Both the position numbers and the translations under genes were made by a program. The notes under the pieces are model-generated. The model was not told where the DNA came from, did not search any database, and saw only the letters and a list, made by a program, of their open reading frames with translations. DNA of 16,833 nucleotides from positions 1 to 16,833 of the forward strand of contig CANGBE010000008.1 of assembly GCA_947451875.1 (NCBI GenBank), read 5' to 3'. This DNA comes from Sphingomonadaceae bacterium (GTDB lineage: Bacteria; Pseudomonadota; Alphaproteobacteria; Sphingomonadales; Sphingomonadaceae). Shown piece by piece: positions 1 through 7,666 of the stretch. Positions within the stretch are counted from its first letter, which is position 1. Every line of letters starts with the position of its first letter.

Positions 1-15
1 CATTCGGAACGTCAT
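1..15 (-). CDS. 5' end of the gene downstream of dciA (partial)
   Basis: The last codon of dciA reads into an ATGA: the ATG at 15-13 overlaps the dciA stop at 14-12. The frame stays open (MTFRM) to the window edge, so only five codons are visible. The overlap suggests translational coupling with dciA. In many alphaproteobacteria the neighbour in this position is a DsbA-like thioredoxin-fold protein, but nothing in these five codons can confirm that. An internal ATG at 3-1 is in the same frame and could be the real start. Confidence 0.4.
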
Positions 16-590
16 TCCTTTGATTTTGGCCTGTTGTTCTGATCAAGACTTCGGGCCAGTGATTCGAGTACGGTACGCAATTCAGCATCGCCGATATCGC
101 GCAGGCTTTCTCCCAATTCCATCGGAATCGGTTTCAGACTGGGTGGCGCGGTAGTGCTTTGAGCAGCTGGTGGCTTAACAACGCCTTGCCGGATCTTCAC
201 TCGGGCGACTGCTTTATAGCCAAAAAAGCGGTTCACTCGCTCCATGATTTCGGGGATGACGTGTTGAATCATTGGGGCATGGGCCGGGCTGACGACCAGC
301 TCCAAAATGCCCTCGCTCTTTTCCCCCGGCGGAAAACGGATCGATTCGGGCGTGCAGACCCGGGCGTGGCGCTCGCCTACGATCTCGCCCCAGCGGGTGA
401 CAACCGATGACTGGATGAAACCGAACCGGCGGAAGGCTGTGCGGCCAATGTCAGGCATCAGATCGGCAATCGCCCGCGCCTGACCACCGCGTGGCCGCTC
501 ATAGCGGCGTGGTTGCTTGCCCTCAGCAGCGGCCTTCTTAGGCTTGCCTTTCGGCTTTTCGCTGTCCCGTTCCATTGCAGAGCGGCTCAT
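12..590 (-). CDS. dciA: DciA-like DUF721 protein, putative replicative-helicase loader
   Basis: The protein has 192 residues if it starts at the ATG at 590. It has a basic, low-complexity N-terminus (about residues 1-40, rich in Lys, Arg, Pro and Gly), a DUF721 domain at about 40-135, and a Pro/Ser-rich linker with a short C-terminal helix. The domain shows the expected run of an FRRFGF segment, a W-G-E-I-V-G turn and a G-x-L-x-L-x-V strand. DUF721/DciA proteins are the ancestral loaders of the replicative helicase DnaB in bacteria that lack DnaC; the protein acts in the cytoplasm at origins. The start is uncertain: ATGs also lie at 686 and 575, and no clear Shine-Dalgarno sequence precedes any of them. 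I chose 590 because it avoids overlapping mutY. The gene is divergent from mutY with a gap of only 14 bases. Confidence 0.8.
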   Translation of the reverse strand: MSRSAMERDSEKPKGKPKKAAAEGKQPRRYERPRGGQARAIADLMPDIGRTAFRRFGFIQSSVVTRWGEIVGERHARVCTPESIRFPPGEKSEGILELVVSPAHAPMIQHVIPEIMERVNRFFGYKAVARVKIRQGVVKPPAAQSTTAPPSLKPIPMELGESLRDIGDAELRTVLESLARSLDQNNRPKSKE

Positions 591-604
591 GCCATAGCCG
601 CGCA

Positions 605-1657
605 ATGGATGCCAGCACGCAGCAAATTTCCCAAGCATTGTTGGGCTGGTATCAAGCCCATGCGCGAACCCTGCCTTGGCGAGCATTGCCGGAGGCGCCT
701 GCTCCCGATCCCTACCGCGTCTGGTTGTCAGAGGTGATGCTGCAGCAGACTACTGTTGCCGCAGTGATCCCTTACTTCGAAACGTTCACCCGCCGCTGGC
801 CCGATGTCGCCGCGCTTGCCACTGCGGATGAGGGTGAGGTCATGGCTGCTTGGGCTGGCCTTGGTTACTACGCCCGGGCCCGCAACCTGATTGCCTGTGC
901 AAAGACAGTGGCCAAGAGCGGTGGAGTGTTTCCCGATACCGAAGATGCCTTGCGCGCCTTGCCGGGGCTGGGTGCCTATACCGCTGCTGCCATCGCTGCG
1001 ATCGCCTTTGGTAGGCGCGCAGTGGTGGTCGATGCCAATGTCGAGCGGGTGGTCGCGCGCCTGTTCGCCATTGATGAGCCGCTGCCGAAGGGCAAGGGAG
1101 CCATTCGCGAAGCCACCGACAGGCTCACACCCGATAGCGGTGCAGGCGATTTTGCCCAGGCAATGATGGATCTAGGATCGGGTATATGCACTTCGCGCAA
1201 TCCGCGCTGTCTGCTCTGTCCGCTGGCGCAGCACTGCATTGGGCGGGCTTCAGGCAAGGCGGAACTCTATCCAGTGAAGGCAGCCAAGAAGCCCCGACCC
1301 GAGCGGTCTGGGACGGCCTTCTGGATCGAGCGCGATGGCGCAGTCTGGCTGGTTCGCCGCTCCAGCAAGGGTATGCTCGGCGGCATGATGGCCCTGCCGG
1401 ATGACGGCTGGACTGCGCGAGTTGACGGCGGAGGCCAGCCGCCCATCGCCGGACAGTGGGAATTGGCAGGCCGGGTCGAGCACGTCTTCACCCATTTCTC
1501 GCTAACGCTCAGCCTTGCGATCCAAAAAGAGGTTGCGCTGGGAAGCCTTGATCCCGAACAAGGTCAGTGGTGGCCGCTTGAGCGGCTGGATGAGGCGGGA
1601 ATGCCAACGTTGTTTGCTAAAGCAGCGCGGTTGGCTCTGGCTCGGGATGAGAGTTGA
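605..1657 (+). CDS. mutY: A/G-specific adenine glycosylase MutY
   Basis: MutY removes adenine mispaired with 8-oxoguanine or guanine in base excision repair. The 350-residue protein shows the whole family layout. The catalytic Glu lies in the S-E-V-M-L-Q-Q-T motif (E43). A helix-hairpin-helix L-P-G-L-G-A-Y-T sits at about 119-126, followed by the catalytic Asp in V-D-A-N-V-E-R (D143). The 4Fe-4S ligands C195, C202, C205 and C211 have CX6CX2CX5C spacing. A NUDIX-like C-terminal domain (about 225-350) carries the FTHF loop that helps recognise 8-oxoguanine. I chose the ATG at 605 because it places the conserved W-Y-x-x-H-A-R-x-L-P-W-R segment close to the N-terminus; an in-frame ATG at 575 would overlap dciA. 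No good Shine-Dalgarno is visible. The nudC start lies within or just after the gene's last codons. Confidence 0.95.
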   Translation: MDASTQQISQALLGWYQAHARTLPWRALPEAPAPDPYRVWLSEVMLQQTTVAAVIPYFETFTRRWPDVAALATADEGEVMAAWAGLGYYARARNLIACAKTVAKSGGVFPDTEDALRALPGLGAYTAAAIAAIAFGRRAVVVDANVERVVARLFAIDEPLPKGKGAIREATDRLTPDSGAGDFAQAMMDLGSGICTSRNPRCLLCPLAQHCIGRASGKAELYPVKAAKKPRPERSGTAFWIERDGAVWLVRRSSKGMLGGMMALPDDGWTARVDGGGQPPIAGQWELAGRVEHVFTHFSLTLSLAIQKEVALGSLDPEQGQWWPLERLDEAGMPTLFAKAARLALARDES

Positions 1658-1661
1658 TCTG

Positions 1662-2543
1662 ATGGTTGCAATGCACGTTGCCTTTGCCGGAAGCCCGCTT
1701 GATCGCGCCGATCATTTGCGTGGCGATGCACCAGCGATTGCCGCGCTGATGAATGTGAGTGCGCGATTGCTGAGAATGGAGGGCCTTGATCCGGTGGTTG
1801 GCGACGATGGCGCGCTGTCATGGGGCGTGCTGGCTGAAGTTGCCGACAATACCGAATTGGTTTTCCTCGGCCTGCTGGATGGCCGCGCCTGCTTTGCCCC
1901 TGCGCCGCAGCAAGGATCAGTCGCGCCGCCCAACCCTCGGTTATGGCAAGCGTTGGCGAGCTTATCAGGCCCAGACATGGCAATCTATGGCATGGCGCGG
2001 TCCCTGGTGGGCTGGCACGCGCGCCATCGCTTTTGCGCCCAGTGCGGCGCGCCGACTGCGCCAGCAAAAGGCGGCTGGCAGCGCAACTGCACCTCAGAAG
2101 CCTGCCGCGCCGAGCATTTTCCGCGCACCGATCCGGTAACGATCATGCTGGTAGAGCATGAAGGCAACCTGCTGCTCGGCCGCCAGCCGCGCTTTCCGGC
2201 GAAGCGGTTTTCAGCGCTGGCAGGCTTTGTCGAGCCGGGCGAAACGATTGAAGAGGCTGTGGCCCGCGAGGTGTTGGAAGAAGCGGGCGTGCGGGTCCGC
2301 GATGTCAGTTATGTAACCAGCCAGCCTTGGCCGTTCCCCTCGTCACTCATGATCGCCTGCCATTCGCATGCCGATAACCCCGCGATAACCATCGATGCCA
2401 ACGAGCTTGAAGATGCCTGCTGGTTCACCCGCGCAGAGGTTGCCGCAGCCATGGCGGGTGATGAGGAAGCTCCGTTTATCGCTCCGCCGCCATCCGCCGT
2501 GGCCTATGTCCTGCTGCGCTGGTGGCTGGATAACGCCAGCTAG
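1662..2543 (+). CDS. nudC: NAD(+)/NADH pyrophosphatase (NUDIX hydrolase, NudC type)
   Basis: NudC enzymes split NAD(H) into NMN(H) and AMP and can remove NAD caps from RNA; the protein is cytoplasmic. The 293-residue product has an N-terminal domain (1-115). A zinc ribbon follows with C125, C128, C143 and C148. The complete NUDIX box GX5EX7REVXEEXG lies at about 188-209. The NudC-specific S-Q-P-W-P-F-P-x-S motif is at 220-228 and separates it from other NUDIX hydrolases. The start at 1662 is preceded by a GAGAG at 1649-1653 with 8-base spacing. ATGs at 1647 (overlapping mutY) and 1671 are alternatives. The gene follows mutY with almost no gap and probably shares its transcript. Its stop codon overlaps the stop of the opposing Sel1-repeat gene. 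Confidence 0.93.
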   Translation: MVAMHVAFAGSPLDRADHLRGDAPAIAALMNVSARLLRMEGLDPVVGDDGALSWGVLAEVADNTELVFLGLLDGRACFAPAPQQGSVAPPNPRLWQALASLSGPDMAIYGMARSLVGWHARHRFCAQCGAPTAPAKGGWQRNCTSEACRAEHFPRTDPVTIMLVEHEGNLLLGRQPRFPAKRFSALAGFVEPGETIEEAVAREVLEEAGVRVRDVSYVTSQPWPFPSSLMIACHSHADNPAITIDANELEDACWFTRAEVAAAMAGDEEAPFIAPPPSAVAYVLLRWWLDNAS

Positions 2544-3688
2544 TCTTTCACGCTCAGTTGCAAGGCGCGGGTCCGGTACATGGCGGCTGCGCTCTGGTCG
2601 ATCATCACACCATGGGCATTGGAATAGGCATCGGCCATCCCCGTGCAGGCATAGGATTGGCCCTTGTCACAAGCATAGCCAAACAGGTCCACCGCTTGCG
2701 CATAGTTGATCGGCCCGCCTTGTCCGCGGTAGAGCATCCAACCGAGGTTCGTGCAGCCCTGAACATAGTCTCCCTTGCAAGCGGCGGCGTATTGTTCTCG
2801 CGCTGCCTTCTGATCTCTGGGGCCGCCTTCGCCATATTCGAGCATATAGCCCATTTGCGAACAGGCCCGCGCATAGTCTTGCTTGCATAGCTCAACGAAT
2901 ACCTCGCGTGATTTTGTTAGATCGGCAGCTATGCCCTTGCCATTATTCAACATCACGGCTGACCAAAAGCAGCCATGTTTGTTCTTCATTTCGCAAGCCT
3001 TGTCGTAAAGACTGCGCGCCATGGCATAGTCCTTGTCCGCACCGATGCCGTTTTCGAGGTTGATCGCGGCGTTGACGCAGGCGACGTCACTCTTCATTTC
3101 ACAGGCCTTTGTGTAAAAGGGCAGGCCGCCCCCCACATCTTTGGTTACCCCTTCGCCGCGCTCAAGACGATAGCCGTAGGTATTGCAGCTGTTGGAATCC
3201 CCGGCATCACAGCCGCGCTTCATATCCTCGGTACTTTCAGCCTTGGCCGCATCCGTCCGGGCAAAGTCCCACGAATAGTTCCCCGCAGAATAGCAGGCTG
3301 GCCCATGTCCCAGTTTGCACGCTTTGCGGTAAAGTTCGAGCGCTTTGACCGCATCGTACAAGCCCAACTTCGGTGCGGCGTGAACAAGGCCGACATCGTA
3401 ACAGGCCTTCGCCGTATCGGCATCGCAGGCCAGCACGAGGGTGGGGAACGCTTCATCCAGACGGTGATCATCGAAGGCCTTGTAGGCTGCCTCGATGGCT
3501 GCCGCTCCCGGTTTGAGTTGGGGCGGGGTGAGTTTGATAATCGGAGGTGGGGCGGCGCGCGTTACTGGGACAGTCTTCACCGCAGGACGCGCCGATTTGC
3601 GGGCTGCGCTAGCTTTCGCCTCGCTGCTACCCAAACCTGCGCACAGCAGAGCCAAAGCCGCCACTAATCCGGTCGTGCGATAGTGCAT
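2540..3688 (-). CDS. Exported cysteine-rich Sel1-repeat protein
   Basis: This 382-residue protein begins with a signal peptide (hydrophobic core about residues 7-20, likely cleavage near A-K-A at 24-26). A basic and proline-rich stretch (about 28-60) leads into Sel1-like helical repeats. Eight repeat units each carry a cysteine pair with exactly seven residues between the cysteines (first pair C88/C96, last pair C340/C348). That resembles the disulphide-stapled repeats of Helicobacter Hcp proteins and fits an oxidising periplasmic or secreted location. Sel1 repeats usually mediate protein-protein contacts, and nothing indicates an enzyme activity. An AAGG about six bases before the ATG may serve as ribosome binding site. 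A cysteine in the signal peptide (C16) has a poor lipobox, so I do not call a lipoprotein. The gene is divergent from the large exported protein at 3775. Confidence 0.85.
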   Translation of the reverse strand: MHYRTTGLVAALALLCAGLGSSEAKASAARKSARPAVKTVPVTRAAPPPIIKLTPPQLKPGAAAIEAAYKAFDDHRLDEAFPTLVLACDADTAKACYDVGLVHAAPKLGLYDAVKALELYRKACKLGHGPACYSAGNYSWDFARTDAAKAESTEDMKRGCDAGDSNSCNTYGYRLERGEGVTKDVGGGLPFYTKACEMKSDVACVNAAINLENGIGADKDYAMARSLYDKACEMKNKHGCFWSAVMLNNGKGIAADLTKSREVFVELCKQDYARACSQMGYMLEYGEGGPRDQKAAREQYAAACKGDYVQGCTNLGWMLYRGQGGPINYAQAVDLFGYACDKGQSYACTGMADAYSNAHGVMIDQSAAAMYRTRALQLSVKD

Positions 3689-3774
3689 TGGTTCGCCTTG
3701 CTAATTGCTGATTGCATTCATCCTTGAAGCATTCAATGAGGTGTAAGGAAAGAGGCGAAGGGGCAATACTGGAC
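3689..3774. promoter_or_regulatory. Divergent intergenic region between two exported repeat proteins
   Basis: These 86 bases lie between the starts of the Sel1-repeat gene (minus) and the large repeat protein gene (plus), so they should hold at least part of both promoters. I see no convincing -35/-10 pair. The heptamer GCATTCA occurs twice (3714-3720 and 3729-3735), 15 bases apart, which could be a regulator site or chance. A purine-rich run ending GAAGGGG at 3757-3763 is the likely ribosome binding site for the plus-strand gene. Confidence 0.35.
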
Positions 3775-5679
3775 ATGATCCGCAAAGGAATTTTTTGGCA
3801 GGGCACATGCGTTGCCGCGGCAACCTTGCTGGCTATTTCGTCTGCCGGACAGGCCGCTCCTAAAGCGAAGGGCAATGCCGCACCGCCTAAGATCAAGATC
3901 ATTCCGACAGTTTCCGCCCCCCCTCCCGTCGTGGTTGCTCCTCCTGCACCGCCACCAGCTCCTCCACCACCTCCCGCAATGCCGGTGGTGATCGTCGATA
4001 TTGGACCAGCGCCAAAGGCTGCTCCGCCGCCGCCTCCCGTTCCCGAGGATCAGCGCAACCGCAAGGCAGAGCGCGCCGCTGCCGCCACTGCCGCCGCCAA
4101 TGATGCAGCTTGCCTCAGCCGAGCCGAGCTGAAGGACTGGATGGTCGACAAACGGTTGGCCTCGTGTGACCTCGCGCTGGCTCAGCCCGAGCCCGCAGGA
4201 TCATACTGGGATCGCCGCGCGCTTCTGCTGCAGCAGCGGGCCTATATGGCGATCAACAAGGGAGATGCGGTCCATGCTTTCGAAGCGCTCGATGAATCGG
4301 ACGCCATCGGCAAGGTAAGAACCGATCCGCTGTTCGATATGTCGATCGGTATTGGAAATTCGATGCTACGAGCATGGATTCTGCACGCGCGCGGCCAGAA
4401 TGCGCAGGCCTATGATCTGCTGGCGAAGGCCAAGGCGCTCCGTCCCGATGCGCCCTCGGTGGTCGCGTCGATTGATCAGATGGAATCGCAGATCGAATTC
4501 GATATTGGCAAGTTTATCACGCAGCTGGAAAAGCGGGTCCGGATCGATCCCGATGTGATGAAGTCGCTTATTTTCCTGCACCTTGCTATGGGTGAATTTG
4601 ACAAGGCGGCGCTTGTTGGTGACCAGATCTCGCTGGCCGAACCCAAGTCACGCAGCGGCTGGACCATGTCGAATGCACAGACGCCGTTTGAAATTGCAGA
4701 GCGGGCTGTGGAATTTGAGGCAACCAAGGCCTACATCGCGGCGCGGCGCGGCAAGTCTGAGGCTCGTGATGGCTATATGGCCAAGGCCCGCCAGATCATT
4801 ACTGACTATGTCGGGAGCGATCCGGAGCTAAATCCGCTGCAAGGAACCAAGCCCAGGAAGCGGGACGTCGAGGCCTATGCTGCGCGCAAGATTGAGGCGA
4901 TAAAGCTCAGCGAGGAAGCTGACGAATGGCTGGATGCCATCAACTTTCGCGAAAAGCTTGGCGCTGACGATAGTGGAGGCGATGTGCTGGCGCTCGTCAA
5001 CCACTACGGCAAGTTCAAGAATAAACCCGAATTGCTGCCAGCCCTGCTTGAATCGCTCACCGCCTATGCGGCCAAGGGCAAGAATGACGCGATAATCGCC
5101 ACCCAGTTCCGGGATCGCTTGCTGCGCCAGTCGTTGTACCTTGATGGCGTTGCCTATTTGGCGATCATGGGCGAACGCCTGCCCCGCGGCGAGCATCTGG
5201 ATCAGATTGGCAAGCTTGGCTCCAATTCGCTTGATTGGCTATGGGGTGGCTCGGCGGGGTTTACCCAGACCAAGGAGGTTGTCGACGGCGGGGCCGATAT
5301 CCGGACTATCCGCTATGAGACGAACACCGGCACCGGCGCGATAGCGGAAGAGATGCTGATGCTGGCCATCGTTCACTATGCCGAAGCGGACAAGAAGGAT
5401 GCCTTTGTCTTTCTGACCAACCGAACAGTGGCGCGGCACATCACGACATCAAGCTGCTTTTACTATTCGTGCTCCGCCGGGGTAACGTCTGACGCGGGTT
5501 TCGTATCAGAATCCCGCGTGCAACTGTTCAACGCCGCCTCGCCGCCGGCGGAGCTGCCGGCTGGATCGGTGCGGATCATCACCACGGCTGATGTTAAGGC
5601 CGCGCTGATGCCGCGCTATCAGTCTTACGGGGATCGCAAGGCGGCAATCGAGGCGGAAAAGAAGGCGGCGCGCAAGTAG
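3775..5679 (+). CDS. Large exported proline-rich protein with TPR-like helical repeats, function unknown
   Basis: I do not recognise a named family. The 634-residue product starts with a signal peptide (MIRKG, then a hydrophobic stretch to A-G-Q-A-A at about 24-28). A proline-rich linker follows at about 37-90, with several runs of three to five prolines. After that come roughly 500 residues of mainly helical sequence with TPR-like spacing, for example the segments around 4380-4440 and 4570-4620. Near the C-terminus is a distinctive S-S-C-F-Y-Y-S-C-S motif (about 5450-5476). An N-terminal pair of cysteines after the linker also suggests disulphides. The protein is expected in the periplasm. 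I chose the ATG at 3775 because it begins the signal peptide and has a GAAGGGG upstream; an earlier in-frame ATG at 3712 would put a hydrophilic extension before it. The gene is divergent from the Sel1-repeat protein and 69 bases upstream of the Lol permease, in the same reading frame. Confidence 0.75.
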   Translation: MIRKGIFWQGTCVAAATLLAISSAGQAAPKAKGNAAPPKIKIIPTVSAPPPVVVAPPAPPPAPPPPPAMPVVIVDIGPAPKAAPPPPPVPEDQRNRKAERAAAATAAANDAACLSRAELKDWMVDKRLASCDLALAQPEPAGSYWDRRALLLQQRAYMAINKGDAVHAFEALDESDAIGKVRTDPLFDMSIGIGNSMLRAWILHARGQNAQAYDLLAKAKALRPDAPSVVASIDQMESQIEFDIGKFITQLEKRVRIDPDVMKSLIFLHLAMGEFDKAALVGDQISLAEPKSRSGWTMSNAQTPFEIAERAVEFEATKAYIAARRGKSEARDGYMAKARQIITDYVGSDPELNPLQGTKPRKRDVEAYAARKIEAIKLSEEADEWLDAINFREKLGADDSGGDVLALVNHYGKFKNKPELLPALLESLTAYAAKGKNDAIIATQFRDRLLRQSLYLDGVAYLAIMGERLPRGEHLDQIGKLGSNSLDWLWGGSAGFTQTKEVVDGGADIRTIRYETNTGTGAIAEEMLMLAIVHYAEADKKDAFVFLTNRTVARHITTSSCFYYSCSAGVTSDAGFVSESRVQLFNAASPPAELPAGSVRIITTADVKAALMPRYQSYGDRKAAIEAEKKAARK

Positions 5680-5748
5680 CGCCCTTGCTCTGAGGTAAGT
5701 GGCACCCTAAACCACTGCAGCATCCCCGCATTATCGTGTGAGCTCCGC

Positions 5749-6993
5749 TTGATACTGACCCCCTTCGAATGGACGATTGCCAAGCGTTATATGCTGCCCG
5801 GGCGCGGGGAGCGGATGATCGCGCTGGTCGCCGGCATCGGTGTGGGCGTGGTGACAGTCAGTGTTGCGCTGCTCGTTGTGGTAATGAGCGTGATGAACGG
5901 CTTTCGCGCCGAACTGCTAGACAAGATCGTTGGTGTGAACGGGCACGCCATCATTCAGGCCTATGGCGGGCGGCTGGATAATTGGCAGGACGTGCTCAAG
6001 AAAGTGCGCGCGACGCCGGGTGTGGTTCATGCCTCGCCACTGATCGAACAGCCCTTGCTGACCACCTTCAACGGGCGGGTTGAGGCAATTCTGGTGCGCG
6101 GCAATACACAAGAAGACATCGCCAGGCTGAAACTGCGGGAGAAAGACGCAGGCAACCTTGCCTCGCTCCAGCCCGGTTCCGATACCATCGCTATCGGTGC
6201 GCGATTGGCAGAAAATCTGGGTGCGCAGGTGGGCGATACCATCACGGTGATCAATCCGGCTGGACAGTCGACTCCCTTCGGCACGGTCCCTCGCCAGATC
6301 GCCTACCGCATTGGCGCGATCTTTGAGGTTGGCATCTATGACTATGACGAAACCTTCGTCGTCATGCCGATGCAGGATGCGCAAACGCTGCTGCTTACCG
6401 GCGATGCCATCGGCATGATCGAGGTGAAAACCGAAGACGCAGACCGGGTTGAGGAAATTCTCGCCCCTATCACCCGAGAGCTTCAGGGAACGGCCGTGGT
6501 GGCCGACTGGAAGAAGATCAACGGACAGCTGTTTGAAGCGGTGCAGGTGGAAAGCGTGGTGATGTTCTTCATCCTGTCGCTGATCGTCTTTGTCGCGGCG
6601 ATGAACATCCTGTCCTCGCTGGTGATGATGGTCCGGGCCAAGGCGCGCGACATTGCCATCATGCGCACAATGGGCGCGACGCGCAGCAATATGCTGAGGA
6701 TATTCGTTACGGCGGGCACGGCAGTCGGAACGGTCGGTTCGCTCGGCGGCGTGCTGTTGGGGCTGCTGATCCTGATGGCGCGTCAGCCGATCGTGAAGGG
6801 CATCGGCTTCATCACCGGGCAGGACCTGTGGGACCAGAAGACGCGCTTCCTCGCGGAAATTCCGGCGCGCACCCAGCCGCTGGAAGTGCTGATGATCGCC
6901 GCCATGGCTATCGGCATGAGCTTCCTTGCCACACTCTATCCCGCCCGCCGCGCGGCCAGTACCGATCCGGTCGAGGTGCTGCGCTATGAGTGA
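5749..6993 (+). CDS. lolC: Lipoprotein-releasing ABC transporter permease (LolC/LolE family)
   Basis: This inner-membrane permease works with LolD to release outer-membrane lipoproteins to the chaperone LolA. The 414-residue product has the family plan: an N-terminal helix (about 24-49) followed by the conserved M-S-V-M-N-G-F-R-A-E-L segment; a large periplasmic domain (about 50-265); three further helices (about 269-296, 318-343, 378-399); and the C-terminal signature Y-P-A-R-R-A-A-x-x-D-P-V-E-V-L-R. Only one permease gene is present next to lolD. That fits the single LolC/E hybrid (sometimes called LolF) of many alphaproteobacteria, which would act as a homodimer. The start is a TTG: no in-frame ATG exists between the preceding stop at 5677-5679 and this point, and the first residues M-I-L-T-P-F-E-W match the family N-terminus. 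The Shine-Dalgarno is weak (GTGAG at 5738-5742). Confidence 0.92.
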   Translation: MILTPFEWTIAKRYMLPGRGERMIALVAGIGVGVVTVSVALLVVVMSVMNGFRAELLDKIVGVNGHAIIQAYGGRLDNWQDVLKKVRATPGVVHASPLIEQPLLTTFNGRVEAILVRGNTQEDIARLKLREKDAGNLASLQPGSDTIAIGARLAENLGAQVGDTITVINPAGQSTPFGTVPRQIAYRIGAIFEVGIYDYDETFVVMPMQDAQTLLLTGDAIGMIEVKTEDADRVEEILAPITRELQGTAVVADWKKINGQLFEAVQVESVVMFFILSLIVFVAAMNILSSLVMMVRAKARDIAIMRTMGATRSNMLRIFVTAGTAVGTVGSLGGVLLGLLILMARQPIVKGIGFITGQDLWDQKTRFLAEIPARTQPLEVLMIAAMAIGMSFLATLYPARRAASTDPVEVLRYE

Positions 6994-7660
6994 TCCGGTG
7001 GTCCAGCTTGAAGGCCTGACGCGCAGCTTCGTTCAGGGCGACGTGCAGATCGACGTGCTGCGCGGGGTCAATATGACCATCGCGCCAGGCGAGATTGTCG
7101 CGCTGCTCGGGCCCTCGGGGTCGGGCAAATCGACGCTGCTCCAGGCGGTTGGTCTGCTTGAAGGCGGGTTCGGCGGGAAGATCCTGATTTCCGGCACCGA
7201 TGCCTCGCACATGGACGGTGACCAGCGGACGACGCTGCGGCGCGATACCATCGGCTTTGTCTATCAGTTTCACCACCTGTTGCCCGATTTCACCGCGATC
7301 GAAAACGTCATAATCCCGCAGTTGATCGCCAATCGTATGCGTGATGAGGCAGCGATCCGCGCACAGGAACTACTCAGCGCGTTAGGTCTGGCAGAACGAC
7401 TGGATCATAAACCCAGCCAGCTTTCAGGCGGCGAGCAACAGCGCGTTGCCGTGGCGCGCGCGCTGGCCAATCGTCCAGGACTGGTGCTGGCAGACGAGCC
7501 CACCGGCAATCTGGATGAGGCCACCGCGGATAAAGTTATCGGCGAGTTCGTGCGGCTCGTGCGCGGGCAGGGCTCTGCCGCGCTGGTCGCCACGCATAAT
7601 GAGCGGCTGGCCTATTCCATGGATCGCGTGCTGCGGCTGCATGACGGTGTGCTGGAGTAA
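6986..7660 (+). CDS. lolD: Lipoprotein-releasing ABC transporter ATPase LolD
   Basis: This cytoplasmic ATPase powers the Lol permease. All nucleotide-binding motifs are present in the 224 residues: Walker A G-P-S-G-S-G-K-S-T at 42-50, Q-loop Gln94, ABC signature L-S-G-G-E-Q-Q at 146-152, Walker B L-V-L-A-D-E at 166-171 with the catalytic E171, and H-loop His204. The P-T-G-N-L-D that follows Walker B is typical of the LolD/MacB/FtsE group, and the neighbouring permease settles the assignment to LolD. The ATG at 6986 overlaps the end of the permease gene by eight bases (ATGAGTGA), indicating translational coupling. An upstream in-frame ATG at 6926 would add a non-conserved extension inside the permease gene, so I rejected it. 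Confidence 0.95.
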   Translation: MSDPVVQLEGLTRSFVQGDVQIDVLRGVNMTIAPGEIVALLGPSGSGKSTLLQAVGLLEGGFGGKILISGTDASHMDGDQRTTLRRDTIGFVYQFHHLLPDFTAIENVIIPQLIANRMRDEAAIRAQELLSALGLAERLDHKPSQLSGGEQQRVAVARALANRPGLVLADEPTGNLDEATADKVIGEFVRLVRGQGSAALVATHNERLAYSMDRVLRLHDGVLE

Positions 7661-7666
7661 TTGGCA

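Noticed and set aside
2975..3667. Open frame of 230 codons on the plus strand inside the Sel1-repeat gene
   Set aside because: The minus-strand frame has a signal peptide and eight regular CX7C repeats, which could not arise by chance; the plus frame has no such order.
3714..3735. Direct repeat GCATTCA considered as a regulator operator
   Set aside because: Two seven-base copies 15 bases apart can occur by chance, and no known regulator site matches; noted only in the intergenic entry.
3901..4050. Repetitive CCT/CCG-rich DNA considered as a simple-sequence repeat
   Set aside because: It encodes the in-frame proline-rich linker of the exported protein with mixed proline codons, so no expanding repeat unit is present.
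5698..5716. Inverted repeat AGTGG/CCACT between the large repeat protein and the Lol permease, considered as a terminator
   Set aside because: The five-pair stem has a nine-base loop and no following T-run; too weak to call.
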